This document shows, piece after piece, positions 44,055-52,611 of a stretch of 64,000 nt of DNA. Below the pieces are notes generated by a model that had not been told where the DNA came from, did no database searches, and saw only the letters and a program-made list of their open reading frames with translations. This stretch comes from Xanthobacteraceae bacterium (GTDB taxonomy: Bacteria; Pseudomonadota; Alphaproteobacteria; Rhizobiales; Xanthobacteraceae), in NCBI GenBank assembly GCA_028290465.1, contig JAQGJU010000027.1, forward strand, positions 62,001-126,000, in the 5' to 3' direction. Every line of letters starts with the position of its first letter. Position 1 is the stretch's first letter. A program made the position numbers and the translations under genes.

Positions 44055-44957
44055 ATGACGGTGTTGACCGAAACGGCCTATGCCAAGGTCAATCTGACCT
44101 TGCGCATCCTCGGCCGGCGCGCCGATGGCTATCATGAACTCGAGAGTCTCGTAGTCTTCACGCGTATCGCGGGCGACACGCTGACCCTGGTGCCGGGGGA
44201 GGAACTCGGACTCACCGTGACCGGCCCGCGGGCGACCGCGTCCGGCGATATATCGGACAATCTGGTGCTCAAAGCCACGCGCGCGCTGATGGCGCGTTGT
44301 GACGGCTTGCGCGTCGGCCACTTCACGCTCGACAAGCATTTGCCAGTCGCGGCCGGGCTGGGTGGCGGATCAGTTGATGCCGGAACGGCGTTGCGGCTGC
44401 TGGCTAACGCGAATGGTCTGATGTGGGACGATCCGCGTGTCTTCGAAGCGGCGCGCGCGACCGGAGCCGACGTGCCAGTGTGTTTCTTTCCCTATGCCTG
44501 TTTCATGGAGGGGATCGGCGACGTGCTTTCTGAGCGGCTCGGATTGCCTTGCACCTTTTGCGTGCTGGCAAATCCTGGTGTCTCCCTGGCGACCAAAGAT
44601 GTGTTTGCCGCTTTGAACATGCGTACTGGCGATTGTCTGCCGTTGGCGCACATTCAACGTTTTCCGCCGCTCGGACGGGTGAGTGGGCCGGAGCCAATCG
44701 CGCGCCTATCTGAGCTCATTGAATGGGTATCCGGTGAATGCAACGATCTGGAGCCGCCCGCCATCGCGCTACAACCCGTGATCGGCCGGGTACTCAATGC
44801 ATTGCGTGCGCAAACGGGGTGCCGGCTTGCCCGGATGTCGGGCTCGGGCGCGACCTGTTTCGGCCTGTTCGACGATGAAGCAGCCGCGCAGGCGGCCGCG
44901 GCCGCGATGGCGGCGCGCCATCCTGAGTGGTGGGTGCGGGCGGACGTGCTGAGTTAA
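44055..44957 (+). CDS. ispE: 4-diphosphocytidyl-2-C-methyl-D-erythritol kinase
   Basis: This 300-aa GHMP-family kinase of the MEP isoprenoid pathway phosphorylates CDP-ME at the 2-hydroxyl. Motifs: AYAKVNLTLRILGRRADGYHE at the N-terminus (catalytic Lys and Asp region), the ATP loop LPVAAGLGGGSVDAGTAL, and MSGSGATCFGLF near the end. Start at ATG 44055. It is convergent with the polyprenyl synthase, another isoprenoid gene, overlapping it by 4 bases at the stop codons. Confidence 0.94.
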   Translation: MTVLTETAYAKVNLTLRILGRRADGYHELESLVVFTRIAGDTLTLVPGEELGLTVTGPRATASGDISDNLVLKATRALMARCDGLRVGHFTLDKHLPVAAGLGGGSVDAGTALRLLANANGLMWDDPRVFEAARATGADVPVCFFPYACFMEGIGDVLSERLGLPCTFCVLANPGVSLATKDVFAALNMRTGDCLPLAHIQRFPPLGRVSGPEPIARLSELIEWVSGECNDLEPPAIALQPVIGRVLNALRAQTGCRLARMSGSGATCFGLFDDEAAAQAAAAAMAARHPEWWVRADVLS

Positions 44958-45964
44958 TTCGACCGCGCGATGCAGAACGCCACGGTTTCCTGCAAGGCCC
45001 GCTTGATAGGGGCATCGGGAAACAGCGCCAGCGCGTCATTGGCGATGGCGCCGTAGTGGCGGGCGCGTGCGATGGTGTCCTCGAGCGCGCGGTGCTTGGT
45101 CATCAACTCGATGGCCCGTTCGAGTTCGGCATCGCTCGCGGCGCCGTCCTCGACCGCGCGGCGCCAGAACTCGCGCTCTTCTTCGTTGCCGCGCCGGAAT
45201 GCCAGCACCACCGGCAGCGTGATCTTGCCCTCGCGGAAATCGTCGCCGACATTCTTGCCGAGCTTCGAAGCCTTGCCGCCGTAATCCAGCGCATCGTCGA
45301 CCAGTTGGAACGCGATGCCGAGATTCATGCCGAACGACCGGCATGCCGCCTGTTCGGCCTTCGGCCGCATCGCCAGCACCGGGCCAACCTCGCAGGCGGC
45401 GCCGAACAGTTCAGCGGTCTTGGCCCGGATCACGGCCAGATATTCGTCTTCGGTCGTCGCGGTGTTCTTGGCGGCGGCGAGCTGCATCACCTCGCCCTCG
45501 GCGATCACGGCGGCGGCGTTCGACAGGATTTCCAGCGCCCGCAGATTGCCGACCTCGACCATCATCTTGAAGGCCTGGCCCAGCAAAAAGTCGCCGACCA
45601 GCACGCTGGCCTCATTGCCCCACACCATGCGGGCGGCCGGCCGGCCGCGCCGCATCTCGCTTTCATCGACCACGTCGTCGTGCAGCAGCGTCGCGGTATG
45701 CATGAACTCGACCGCGGCAGCCAGCCGGACATGGCCTTCGCCGGCATGGCCGGCCAGCGTCGCCATCGCCAGGGTCAGCATCGGGCGCAGCCGCTTGCCG
45801 CCGGACGAGATCAGGTGGTTGGCCACCTCCGGGATCATCGTCACATCGGAGCCGGTGCGCGACAGGATGGTGGCGTTGACCCGCTCCATGTCGGCGGCGA
45901 CCAGTTCGACCAGCGGATCGATGGAGGCGGGGGAGGGATTCTCGAACGGGACGACGACGGGCAA
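44954..45964 (-). CDS. Long-chain polyprenyl diphosphate synthase
   Basis: This 336-aa trans-prenyltransferase makes the ubiquinone side chain (octa- or decaprenyl). The first Asp-rich motif is LLHDDVVDESEMRRG and the second is FQLVDDALDYGG, with SGGKRLRPML upstream. The start is TTG at 45964, supported by GGAG 7-8 bases upstream; the next ATG would remove conserved residues. Chain length cannot be fixed by eye, although small residues before the first motif (EFMHTATLLHDD) suggest a long product. Confidence 0.92.
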   Translation of the reverse strand: MPVVVPFENPSPASIDPLVELVAADMERVNATILSRTGSDVTMIPEVANHLISSGGKRLRPMLTLAMATLAGHAGEGHVRLAAAVEFMHTATLLHDDVVDESEMRRGRPAARMVWGNEASVLVGDFLLGQAFKMMVEVGNLRALEILSNAAAVIAEGEVMQLAAAKNTATTEDEYLAVIRAKTAELFGAACEVGPVLAMRPKAEQAACRSFGMNLGIAFQLVDDALDYGGKASKLGKNVGDDFREGKITLPVVLAFRRGNEEEREFWRRAVEDGAASDAELERAIELMTKHRALEDTIARARHYGAIANDALALFPDAPIKRALQETVAFCIARSN

Positions 45965-46061
45965 AGCGGATACTCCGGGAGAGGACGCGCGAGCATAGAA
46001 ACGCTATGCTGCGCCGACAAGGGCGCGATGTGTCGCTAGTGTCCAGAACGTGGCCGGGAGG

Positions 46062-46298
46062 ATGGATTTGCGCGAACTGGTTCGCACCAACGACCCGGTG
46101 CTGCTGACGGTGATCGAATCGCTGCTCGGCGGCGCCGAGATCCACCATATGGTGTTAGACGGCAATATGAGCGTGCTGGAAGGCTCGCTCGGTATTCTGC
46201 CGCGCCGGGTGCTGGTCGCCGAGGACGATATCGGGGAGGCGCGCCAGGTTCTGACCGATGCGGGCTTGGCCCACGAATTGCGGCCCGATGCCGGCTAG
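46062..46298 (+). CDS. DUF2007-family small protein
   Basis: This 78-aa cytoplasmic protein reads MDLRELVRTNDPVLLTVIESL with EGSLGILPRRVLVAEDDIGEAR, the DUF2007 (putative signal-transducing) pattern. ATG 46062 directly follows GGGAGG; a GTG at 46050 is possible. Its stop is 4 bases before the next gene's ATG, so the two are cotranscribed. Confidence 0.82.
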   Translation: MDLRELVRTNDPVLLTVIESLLGGAEIHHMVLDGNMSVLEGSLGILPRRVLVAEDDIGEARQVLTDAGLAHELRPDAG

Positions 46299-46302
46299 CC
46301 GT

Positions 46303-47088
46303 ATGGCTGTCCCTATCACCTCCGAAACCACGACCGACGCGGTACTGGGCGGCCGGCTGCGGCTGCGGCAGAAGCGCAAGGGTCATCGTTTCGGCCATGA
46401 CGCTATTCTGCTGGCGGCGGCGACCGCCGCGCAGGCCGGCGATCGTATTGTGGAACTCGGGGCCGGAGTCGGCGCCGCCGGTCTGGCTTTGGCCGCCCGG
46501 GTACCGGGGCTGCGGCTGACCCTGGTCGAAATCGATCCGGAATTGGCCGCGCTGGCGGCCGAAAACGCGGTTCATAATGGGTTTGGCGAGGTGAGGGTGC
46601 TGGCGCTCGATGTCGGCGCGGCGCCGGACGTGTTCGGGGCGGCCGGCGCGGCCGACGGCGTGCTGATGAACCCGCCGTTCAATGACACGGCGCGCCAGCA
46701 GGTGTCGCCCGACCGCGGCCGGAGCTTGGCGCATGCCGGGCCGGCCGATCTGCTGAACGTCTGGATCGGGACGGCGGCGCGGTTGCTGCGGGCCAGAGGG
46801 ACGCTGACCCTGATCTGGCGCGCCGATGGATTGGCCGATGTGCTGGCGGCGCTGGAAGGCGCCTTCGGCGCAGTCGCCGTGATGCCGGTCTATCCGAAGC
46901 CTGACGCGCCGGCGATCCGGGTGCTGGTACGCGCCCAGAAGGGCGGGAGCGCACCGCTGAAAACGCTGCCCGGACTGGTTCTCAATAATGTGAACGGAAC
47001 GGACGGAAATGGAACGCCGAGCGTCGCGGCCGAAGCCGTACTGCGGCGTGGCGAAGCCCTGTTGCTCGCGTCAATGCCCACAACTTAA
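46303..47088 (+). CDS. TrmN6-like N6-adenine methyltransferase
   Basis: This 261-aa AdoMet-dependent methyltransferase has motif I RIVELGAGVGAAGLALAAR, acidic VEIDPELAALAAENA and the catalytic VLMNPPFND (N-P-P-F). This is typical of the YfiC/TrmN6 group that methylates A37 of tRNA-Val, although substrate assignment is by family only. An alternative ATG at 46288 overlaps the DUF2007 stop. Confidence 0.86.
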   Translation: MAVPITSETTTDAVLGGRLRLRQKRKGHRFGHDAILLAAATAAQAGDRIVELGAGVGAAGLALAARVPGLRLTLVEIDPELAALAAENAVHNGFGEVRVLALDVGAAPDVFGAAGAADGVLMNPPFNDTARQQVSPDRGRSLAHAGPADLLNVWIGTAARLLRARGTLTLIWRADGLADVLAALEGAFGAVAVMPVYPKPDAPAIRVLVRAQKGGSAPLKTLPGLVLNNVNGTDGNGTPSVAAEAVLRRGEALLLASMPTT

Positions 47089-47124
47089 GCGCGATGTCGG
47101 GCAAGCGCCTTAGCAACTAGGCAA

Positions 47125-47247
47125 TTAGCGCGACGAAACTCGGATGGGCTGCGACGCCGAACGCGACACCGTGCCGCGCGTCAAAAGATGCGACGAAGCC
47201 ATGATCACGCTCATCAGGGCCATTAGCAGGTAGACTTTGATTTCCAT
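47125..47247 (-). CDS. Putative 40-aa membrane peptide
   Basis: A 41-codon frame with ATG at 47247 (GGAATAAGACC upstream, GGA 8 bases away) reads MEIKVYLLMALMSVIMASS followed by HLLTRGTVSRSASQPIRVSSR. It has one hydrophobic helix then a basic tail, the usual shape of a small inner-membrane protein. It lies alone in the 570-base gap between the methyltransferase and S49 peptidase genes, antisense to neighbours. Conservation is unknown. Confidence 0.5.
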   Translation of the reverse strand: MEIKVYLLMALMSVIMASSHLLTRGTVSRSASQPIRVSSR

Positions 47248-47330
47248 GGTCTTATTCCATCGCTTACCGGATCGCATTTTGGGGCCGCTTCCGGTGTTTT
47301 TGTTGGTCGATCGCCATTCTCGTTTGGCTC

Positions 47331-47377
47331 GAGCGCGTTCAGCAAAAGTGGGTACCGGTTTGCGTCCGAACGCGCTC
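47331..47377. repeat. Dispersed hairpin repeat, copy C
   Basis: Outer arms GAGCGCGTTC / GAACGCGCTC and inner GCAAA / TTTGC surround GTGGGTACCGG, the same apex as copy A with different arms. Confidence 0.78.
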
Positions 47378-47390
47378 TAACTCTTTAAGC

Positions 47391-47440
47391 GGACGCGTTT
47401 TCTGAACGCGAACCGGTCTCCACTTCGCTTGAAAACGCTC
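47391..47440. repeat. Dispersed hairpin repeat, copy D, with a half-copy downstream
   Basis: Arms GCGTTTTC / GAAAACGC and inner GCGAA / TTCGC surround CCGGTCTCCAC, the apex in inverse orientation. A further half-element (GGTGGAACCGGTTTTCGG near 47563) lies just before the S49 peptidase gene. Together the copies fill most of the gap 47248-47658. Confidence 0.7.
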
Positions 47441-47658
47441 TGGAGCCCAACGTTTCAAAGCAAGGGCCGTTCCAGACTCAACAGCAGCCGATGTGGTTAA
47501 CGTCGAGTAACTTACCGTAGGCTGTCGCGGCATCCGAAAAGCTTGCCGTTGTGTGATCTGGGGTGGAACCGGTTTTCGGACAAGATCGTGTTCCAAGAAA
47601 AAAGCTGGAGCGCGATGGCGCTTTAATGCGAGCCTTTCGTGCTTCAGAAGGATTTTAC

Positions 47659-48612
47659 ATGAGCCACCTCAACAGTTCCGCGACGGGGTCCGACGCGCTG
47701 CCGTCCGAAACCGGGATGTCCGAGCATGTGCGCCAGTTGATGGCGCAGGCGCGCTCGGCGCTGCGTCCGATCCTGCCCGCACGGATGCGCGGGGATGTGC
47801 CGGTGGTGCCGGTGGTGCGTCTGTCGGGCGTCATCGGCGTCTCGTCGCCGATGCGCCCCGGATTGACGCTGACCAATACGGCCAAATCGCTCGACCGCGC
47901 GTTTTCAACCAAGCACGCCAAGGCGGTCGCGCTGGTGATCAATTCGCCGGGCGGCTCGGCTGTGCAGTCGCATCTGATCTTCCAGCGCATCCGCGCGTTG
48001 GCGACCGAGAAGAACCTACCGGTGCTGGCCTTCGTGGAAGATGCGGCGGCGTCGGGCGGCTACATGATCGCCTGCGCGGCGGACGAGATTTTCGCCGATC
48101 CGTCTTCGATCGTCGGATCGATCGGCGTCATTGGTGGCTCGTTCGGCCTGGACAAGCTGATCGCCCGTTTCGGCATCGAGCGGCGGATCTATACGGCGGG
48201 CGACAACAAATCCTCGCTTGATCCGTTCCTGCCAGAAGACCCCGAGGACGTCGCGCGTCTCAAAGCAATCCAGCAGGAAATCCACGCCAGCTTCATCGCG
48301 CTGGTGCGCGGGCGGCGCGGCGAACGCTTGGTCGGGCCGGAGAAGGCGCTGTTCTCCGGCGAATATTGGGGCGGCGAACGGGCACGCCTGTTCGGCCTGA
48401 TCGACGGCATCGGCGACGTGCGCGCGACCTTGCGCGAGCGCTTCGGCGACAAGGTGATTACGCCGCTGGTGGTCGAGCGCGGGTTTTTCGGCCGCCGATC
48501 GCCGGGCGTGAGCCTCGGTGGCGTCGAGGCGTTGTTCGACCGGACGAGCTTGGCCGAGGATGTCCTGGCGGCGTTGGAAAGCCGGACCATCTGGGGACGT
48601 TACGGACTTTAG
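47659..48612 (+). CDS. S49-family serine protease (SppA-like)
   Basis: This 317-aa protein has an S49 ClpP-like fold: LVINSPGGSAVQSHLIFQRI, nucleophile Ser in EDAAASGGYMIACAADEIFAD, VGSIGVIGG, and the general-base Lys region YTAGDNKSSLDPF. Such enzymes digest signal peptides or membrane protein fragments. Start ATG 47659 has AGAAGGA 6 bases upstream; the upstream extension is repeat sequence. No transmembrane anchor is evident at the N-terminus, so it may be cytoplasmic. Confidence 0.9.
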   Translation: MSHLNSSATGSDALPSETGMSEHVRQLMAQARSALRPILPARMRGDVPVVPVVRLSGVIGVSSPMRPGLTLTNTAKSLDRAFSTKHAKAVALVINSPGGSAVQSHLIFQRIRALATEKNLPVLAFVEDAAASGGYMIACAADEIFADPSSIVGSIGVIGGSFGLDKLIARFGIERRIYTAGDNKSSLDPFLPEDPEDVARLKAIQQEIHASFIALVRGRRGERLVGPEKALFSGEYWGGERARLFGLIDGIGDVRATLRERFGDKVITPLVVERGFFGRRSPGVSLGGVEALFDRTSLAEDVLAALESRTIWGRYGL

Positions 48613-48635
48613 GATCAAGGGCAGGGAGCCGAGAG

Positions 48636-49217
48636 ATGAAGCAGATAATCCGTCATGTGGCGATGGTCTTGGCGCTGACGGTTTCCGGCGCCACCTTATC
48701 GAGCTCAGCTTGGGCGGCCAACGAGCCGTCGCCCTATGCCGGCCTGGAAGGCCGCGGCGTCAAGGGGCTGTCGGCCGACGAAGCGCGGGGCCTGATCGCG
48801 GGCGAGGGCATGGCCCAGTCGCTGCCGGCCGAGCTCAACGGCTATCCAGGACCGCGTCACGTCCGCCAGCACGCCGATGCACTCGGGCTGAACGCCGAGC
48901 AGCGCGACCGGGCCGCCGCGCTGGAAGCCGACATGCAACAGCAGGCCCTAACCCTGGGCCGTGAAGTCGTCGGGCTCGAAGGCGCGTTGGATCGTCTGTT
49001 TCAGGATGGACGGGCAGACCCGGCCGCGGTCGAGCGGCTGACCAACGAGATCGGCCACAAGCGGGGCGCCTTGCGGGCGGTGCATCTGCGCGCCCATGTG
49101 GCGATGGCGCAGGCGCTCAACGCCGAACAGCGGGCCCGCTACATGGTGTTGCGGGGCTACGGGGCTCAAGACGGCGCGAACAAGGCGCCGCCAGCCGGCC
49201 ATCACCGGCATAATTGA
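48636..49217 (+). CDS. Periplasmic Spy/CpxP-like protein (heavy-metal-sensor type)
   Basis: This 193-aa protein has a signal peptide (MVLALTVSGATLSSSAWA) and a helical mature part with LTxxQ-like turns (ADALGLNAEQRDRAAALEAD and AMAQALNAEQRARYMVLRGY), the pattern of Spy/CpxP and periplasmic heavy-metal sensors. It ends in a His-rich tail (GHHRHN) that could bind metal. It may be a chaperone or metal-stress protein. It follows the S49 protease by 23 bases and is probably in its operon. Confidence 0.78.
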   Translation: MKQIIRHVAMVLALTVSGATLSSSAWAANEPSPYAGLEGRGVKGLSADEARGLIAGEGMAQSLPAELNGYPGPRHVRQHADALGLNAEQRDRAAALEADMQQQALTLGREVVGLEGALDRLFQDGRADPAAVERLTNEIGHKRGALRAVHLRAHVAMAQALNAEQRARYMVLRGYGAQDGANKAPPAGHHRHN

Positions 49218-49247
49218 TCGAATTGATAGAGCGGGGAGATATCGCCG

Positions 49248-49454
49248 ATGCCGTTGTTCATCCCGCCTTTATTGGCCGTGACGCTGGGCGCGGTCGGCGT
49301 TGTGGCGCTGGCCAGGGTGGCGGTCCGGCATTCCCGCCGGGTAAACGATCGCCTGGATGCGATGCGGGCGGCGGCGCGGGCCGAACAGGCGCCGGATGGG
49401 CCGAAATTCAAGCTGCGGCGCGATCCGGAAACCGGCGATTACCGGCCCGATTAG
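49248..49454 (+). CDS. Small membrane protein, unknown function
   Basis: This 68-aa protein has one transmembrane helix (PPLLAVTLGAVGVVALARVAV), then a basic cytoplasmic tail and the motif KFKLRRDPETGDYRPD. Similar short single-helix proteins with a DPxTGxYRP ending are common in Hyphomicrobiales. It starts 30 bases after the Spy-like gene, probably in the same transcript. Confidence 0.78.
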   Translation: MPLFIPPLLAVTLGAVGVVALARVAVRHSRRVNDRLDAMRAAARAEQAPDGPKFKLRRDPETGDYRPD

Positions 49455-49472
49455 GTTATCTGGCCGAGGCTG

Positions 49473-49559
49473 TTACCGGCCCGGCACGGCGTCGCGGGAC
49501 ACCATCGCGGCGAAGAACAGAAACAAGAACACCGCGCCGATCACCTGAAACGTCAGCAT
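49473..49559 (-). CDS. Putative 28-aa membrane peptide
   Basis: A 29-codon frame with ATG at 49559 and GGGAG 6 bases upstream encodes MLTFQVIGAVFLFLFFAAM followed by VSRDAVPGR, one hydrophobic helix. It is convergent with the 68-aa membrane protein gene and ends 18 bases from its stop. The good ribosome site and clean hydropathy make it a credible small protein. Function unknown. Confidence 0.5.
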   Translation of the reverse strand: MLTFQVIGAVFLFLFFAAMVSRDAVPGR

Positions 49560-49833
49560 GGGAAGCTCCCGCCATTCCGGACGTCCATCGCCCGGCTCGT
49601 GCTGTTGTCGCTATCTGGACCGAACAGGTTCAACGGCCGGTGAATCTCAAAACCTGACTCGTTCCTAACCTTAGCGAGGTCTTGTGGGACATCCTTAGCG
49701 GAGCGTTGTTGCGTAGCTATGACTTCTGTCGTTCCCGGCGCCTTGACCCCTGTCAGGGTGGCCTCTAGAGCATTGTCAGCGATGAAACAGGCCTCCGCGC
49801 CGTTCCCCCACCTCTGACCGATTGCCGCGAGCG

Positions 49834-50769
49834 ATGTCCGCCGATCTACCCCCGCATATGCGTCCGGAACGCTCGTTCCAGGGCCTGATTCTGACCCTGC
49901 AACGGTTTTGGGCCGATCAGGGCTGCGTCATCCTGCAGCCCTACGACATGGAAGTCGGCGCCGGCACCTTCCACCCGGCCACCACGTTGCGCGCGCTCGG
50001 GCCCAAACCCTGGAACGCCGCTTACGTACAGCCGTCGCGCCGGCCGAAGGACGGCCGCTATGGAGAGAACCCGAACCGGCTGCAGCACTATTACCAATTC
50101 CAGGTGATCCTGAAGCCGTCGCCGCCTGACATCCAGGACCTGTATCTGCGCTCGCTCAAGGCGATCGGCATCGACACGGCGCTGCACGACGTCCGGTTTG
50201 TCGAGGACGACTGGGAGAGCCCGACGCTCGGCGCCTGGGGCCTCGGCTGGGAGTGCTGGTGCGACGGCATGGAAGTGTCGCAGTTCACCTACTTCCAGCA
50301 GGTCGCCGGCTTCGAATGCCGGCCGGTATCGGGCGAGATCACTTATGGTCTTGAACGCCTCGCGATGTATGTGCAGGGCGTCGACCGGGTCTATGATCTG
50401 AATTTCAACGGCCGCGAGGGCGACAAGAAAGTCACCTATGGCGACGTGTTCCTGCAAGCCGAGCAGGAATACTCACGGCACAATTTCGAGCATTCCGACA
50501 CGGTGATGCTGTTCGAGCAGTTTCGCATGGCCGAGGCGGCGTGCCGGCGCTATCTCGAGGCCGGCTGGGCCGACGCGACCAAGGCCAAGCACCTGATGGC
50601 GCTGCCGGCCTATGACCAGTGCATCAAGGCCAGCCACGTCTTCAATCTGCTGGATGCGCGCGGCGTGATCTCGGTGACCGAGCGGCAGAGCTATATTCTG
50701 CGGGTGCGCGAACTCGCCAAAGCCTGCGGCGAGGCGTGGCTCGCGACCGAGGCGGGCGGGCGGGCCTAG
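49834..50769 (+). CDS. glyQ: Glycine-tRNA ligase alpha subunit
   Basis: This 311-aa class II synthetase subunit of the alpha2beta2 glycyl-tRNA synthetase has [60 protein letters not shown] and [17 protein letters not shown], all typical. ATG 49834 (MSADLPPH) is preferred to the upstream TTG. The stop overlaps the antisense GGDEF-EAL gene by 4 bases; the beta subunit lies 1.8 kb downstream. Confidence 0.97.
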   Translation: MSADLPPHMRPERSFQGLILTLQRFWADQGCVILQPYDMEVGAGTFHPATTLRALGPKPWNAAYVQPSRRPKDGRYGENPNRLQHYYQFQVILKPSPPDIQDLYLRSLKAIGIDTALHDVRFVEDDWESPTLGAWGLGWECWCDGMEVSQFTYFQQVAGFECRPVSGEITYGLERLAMYVQGVDRVYDLNFNGREGDKKVTYGDVFLQAEQEYSRHNFEHSDTVMLFEQFRMAEAACRRYLEAGWADATKAKHLMALPAYDQCIKASHVFNLLDARGVISVTERQSYILRVRELAKACGEAWLATEAGGRA

Positions 50770-52385
50770 TTCAGCGTCGCGTGTGTCAGCGCCGCCGGAG
50801 CTTTCGACTCGGCGAACAGCAGCCGCGACACGTCGCGGGCCGGCACCGCCTTGCTGAACAGCCAGCCCTGGCCCTCGTCGCAGCCATAGACCTTCAACTC
50901 GTCGAATTGCGACGACTGTTCGATGCCCTCTGCGGTCGCGATCAGGCCGAGGCCCTTCACCAGTCCGACGATGGCGCGCACGATCACGCTGCTATCGGTG
51001 TCGCGGCCGAGCCGCGCCACGAAGCTGCGGTCGATCTTGATCTTGTCGAAGCGCAACTGCACGAGCTGCGACAGCGTGGCGTAGCCGGTGCCGAAATCGT
51101 CCAGCGCAATACGCACGCCGGCGCCGCGCAGATCCTCGATCACCTTGCGGGCCACTTCAATGTCGCCGACCAGCGCGCTTTCGGTAATCTCGATTTCCAG
51201 GCGGTGCGGCGAGAAACCGGTTTCGGCCAGAATGCTTAGGATGCGCAGGCCGAGCGTCTTGTCGCGCAACTGCCGGGGCGACACGTTGACGGCCAGCACC
51301 AGATGCTGCGGCCAGTCCTTGGCGTCTTTACAGGCTTGGCGCAGCAGCCGGTCGCCCAATTCCTTGATCAGGCCGGTCTCTTCGGCGATCGAGATGAACA
51401 CGTCCGGCGACACCGGACCGAAATCCGCGGAATCCCAGCGCGCCAGCATTTCAAAGCCGACGATGGCGTTGTCCTTCAGCGTGACCAACGGCTGATAATG
51501 CGGCGTGATCGCATTCTTCGGCAGCGCCGCGCGCAGCCCGCGCTCGATCCAGCCGCGGGTTTCGACCTGTTCGTTCATCGACGGTTCGAAGAACTTGATC
51601 GAGGCGCGGCCGGATTCCTTGGCGTGGTGCAGGGCGATGTCGGCGCGGCGCAGAATGGCATCGACCTGCGTGCCATCTTCCGGCGCGACCGCGATGCCGA
51701 TGCAGGCGCCGAGCGTGCCGGCGGTGTCGCCGGCGATCGAGGCGCGCCCGATCGCAGCTACGATGATATTGGCCAGTTGCAGCGGGTCGTCGCGGGTCGC
51801 GATGTTCGGCTGCAGGATGGCGAATTCGTCGCCGCCGACCCGCGCGAACACGGTACCGGGATCAAGGATCGCCGAGATGCCTTGCGAGATTTCCATCAGC
51901 GCCTGGTCGCCGGTGTGCCGGCCATAGATTTCGTTCACGGCCTTGAAGCCGGTGAGGTCGAACATCATGATCGCGGTCCGGGCGTCGTGGTCGCTGACCC
52001 CCTGTAATGTCGCAGTGACCATCTCGGTAAAATATCGGCGGTTCGGCAGGCCGGTCAGCGCGTCGTGGCGGGCCAGATTCCAGGAATCCTGCTCCGCCGC
52101 CTGACGCGCTTGGTTCTCGCCTTGCAGGCGCCGGTTGTGCTGATACGCGAAAACGATCATCGCGAGCCCGAACGCCAGCACGACCAGCCAAAGGTCAGCC
52201 AGCGCCCATCCCTTATTGGCGACCGCGAAGGCCAGCACGCGCTGCGGCGCGTCGATATATTCCAGTCCAAGGACCGAGATCGCGGCCACGCCGAAAATGA
52301 GGACGGCCTCATAGCGCCGGAGCGTTCCGGGCAAGTCTCGGGTGCTGCTGGCCTGTTCGGCGAAAGGCTTTGGGGGCGCGGTCAT
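50766..52385 (-). CDS. GGDEF-EAL bifunctional cyclic-di-GMP enzyme, membrane-bound
   Basis: This 539-aa protein has two transmembrane helices at about residues 28-80 ([17 protein letters not shown] and [20 protein letters not shown]). A GGDEF domain with an intact active site follows ([10 protein letters not shown]), then an EAL domain in which the motif reads EML (GFEMLARW). All other catalytic residues are present: [42 protein letters not shown]. Both synthase and phosphodiesterase activities are thus possible; lack of a sensor domain suggests constitutive or partner-controlled activity. It lies antisense between glyQ and glyS. Confidence 0.93.
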   Translation of the reverse strand: MTAPPKPFAEQASSTRDLPGTLRRYEAVLIFGVAAISVLGLEYIDAPQRVLAFAVANKGWALADLWLVVLAFGLAMIVFAYQHNRRLQGENQARQAAEQDSWNLARHDALTGLPNRRYFTEMVTATLQGVSDHDARTAIMMFDLTGFKAVNEIYGRHTGDQALMEISQGISAILDPGTVFARVGGDEFAILQPNIATRDDPLQLANIIVAAIGRASIAGDTAGTLGACIGIAVAPEDGTQVDAILRRADIALHHAKESGRASIKFFEPSMNEQVETRGWIERGLRAALPKNAITPHYQPLVTLKDNAIVGFEMLARWDSADFGPVSPDVFISIAEETGLIKELGDRLLRQACKDAKDWPQHLVLAVNVSPRQLRDKTLGLRILSILAETGFSPHRLEIEITESALVGDIEVARKVIEDLRGAGVRIALDDFGTGYATLSQLVQLRFDKIKIDRSFVARLGRDTDSSVIVRAIVGLVKGLGLIATAEGIEQSSQFDELKVYGCDEGQGWLFSKAVPARDVSRLLFAESKAPAALTHATLN

Positions 52386-52611
52386 GAACGCTTCCTGGTT
52401 GCGCCATCTTTACCGCCAATGACTTGCTGAATTGCAAAAATGCCTCCGCATTTTGACTTAGGAAGAATACGCACTGTTTAACGTGTTGGAACCCCGAAGT
52501 AGTATTGGGCAACCGGCAAGGGGGCTGACAACCCTGATGGCGCCTGCTACCTGCGGACATCGTTAAGCATCGTTCCGAAAGTTCGCCGGACATGCGCCAG
52601 AAAGCTCTTTC

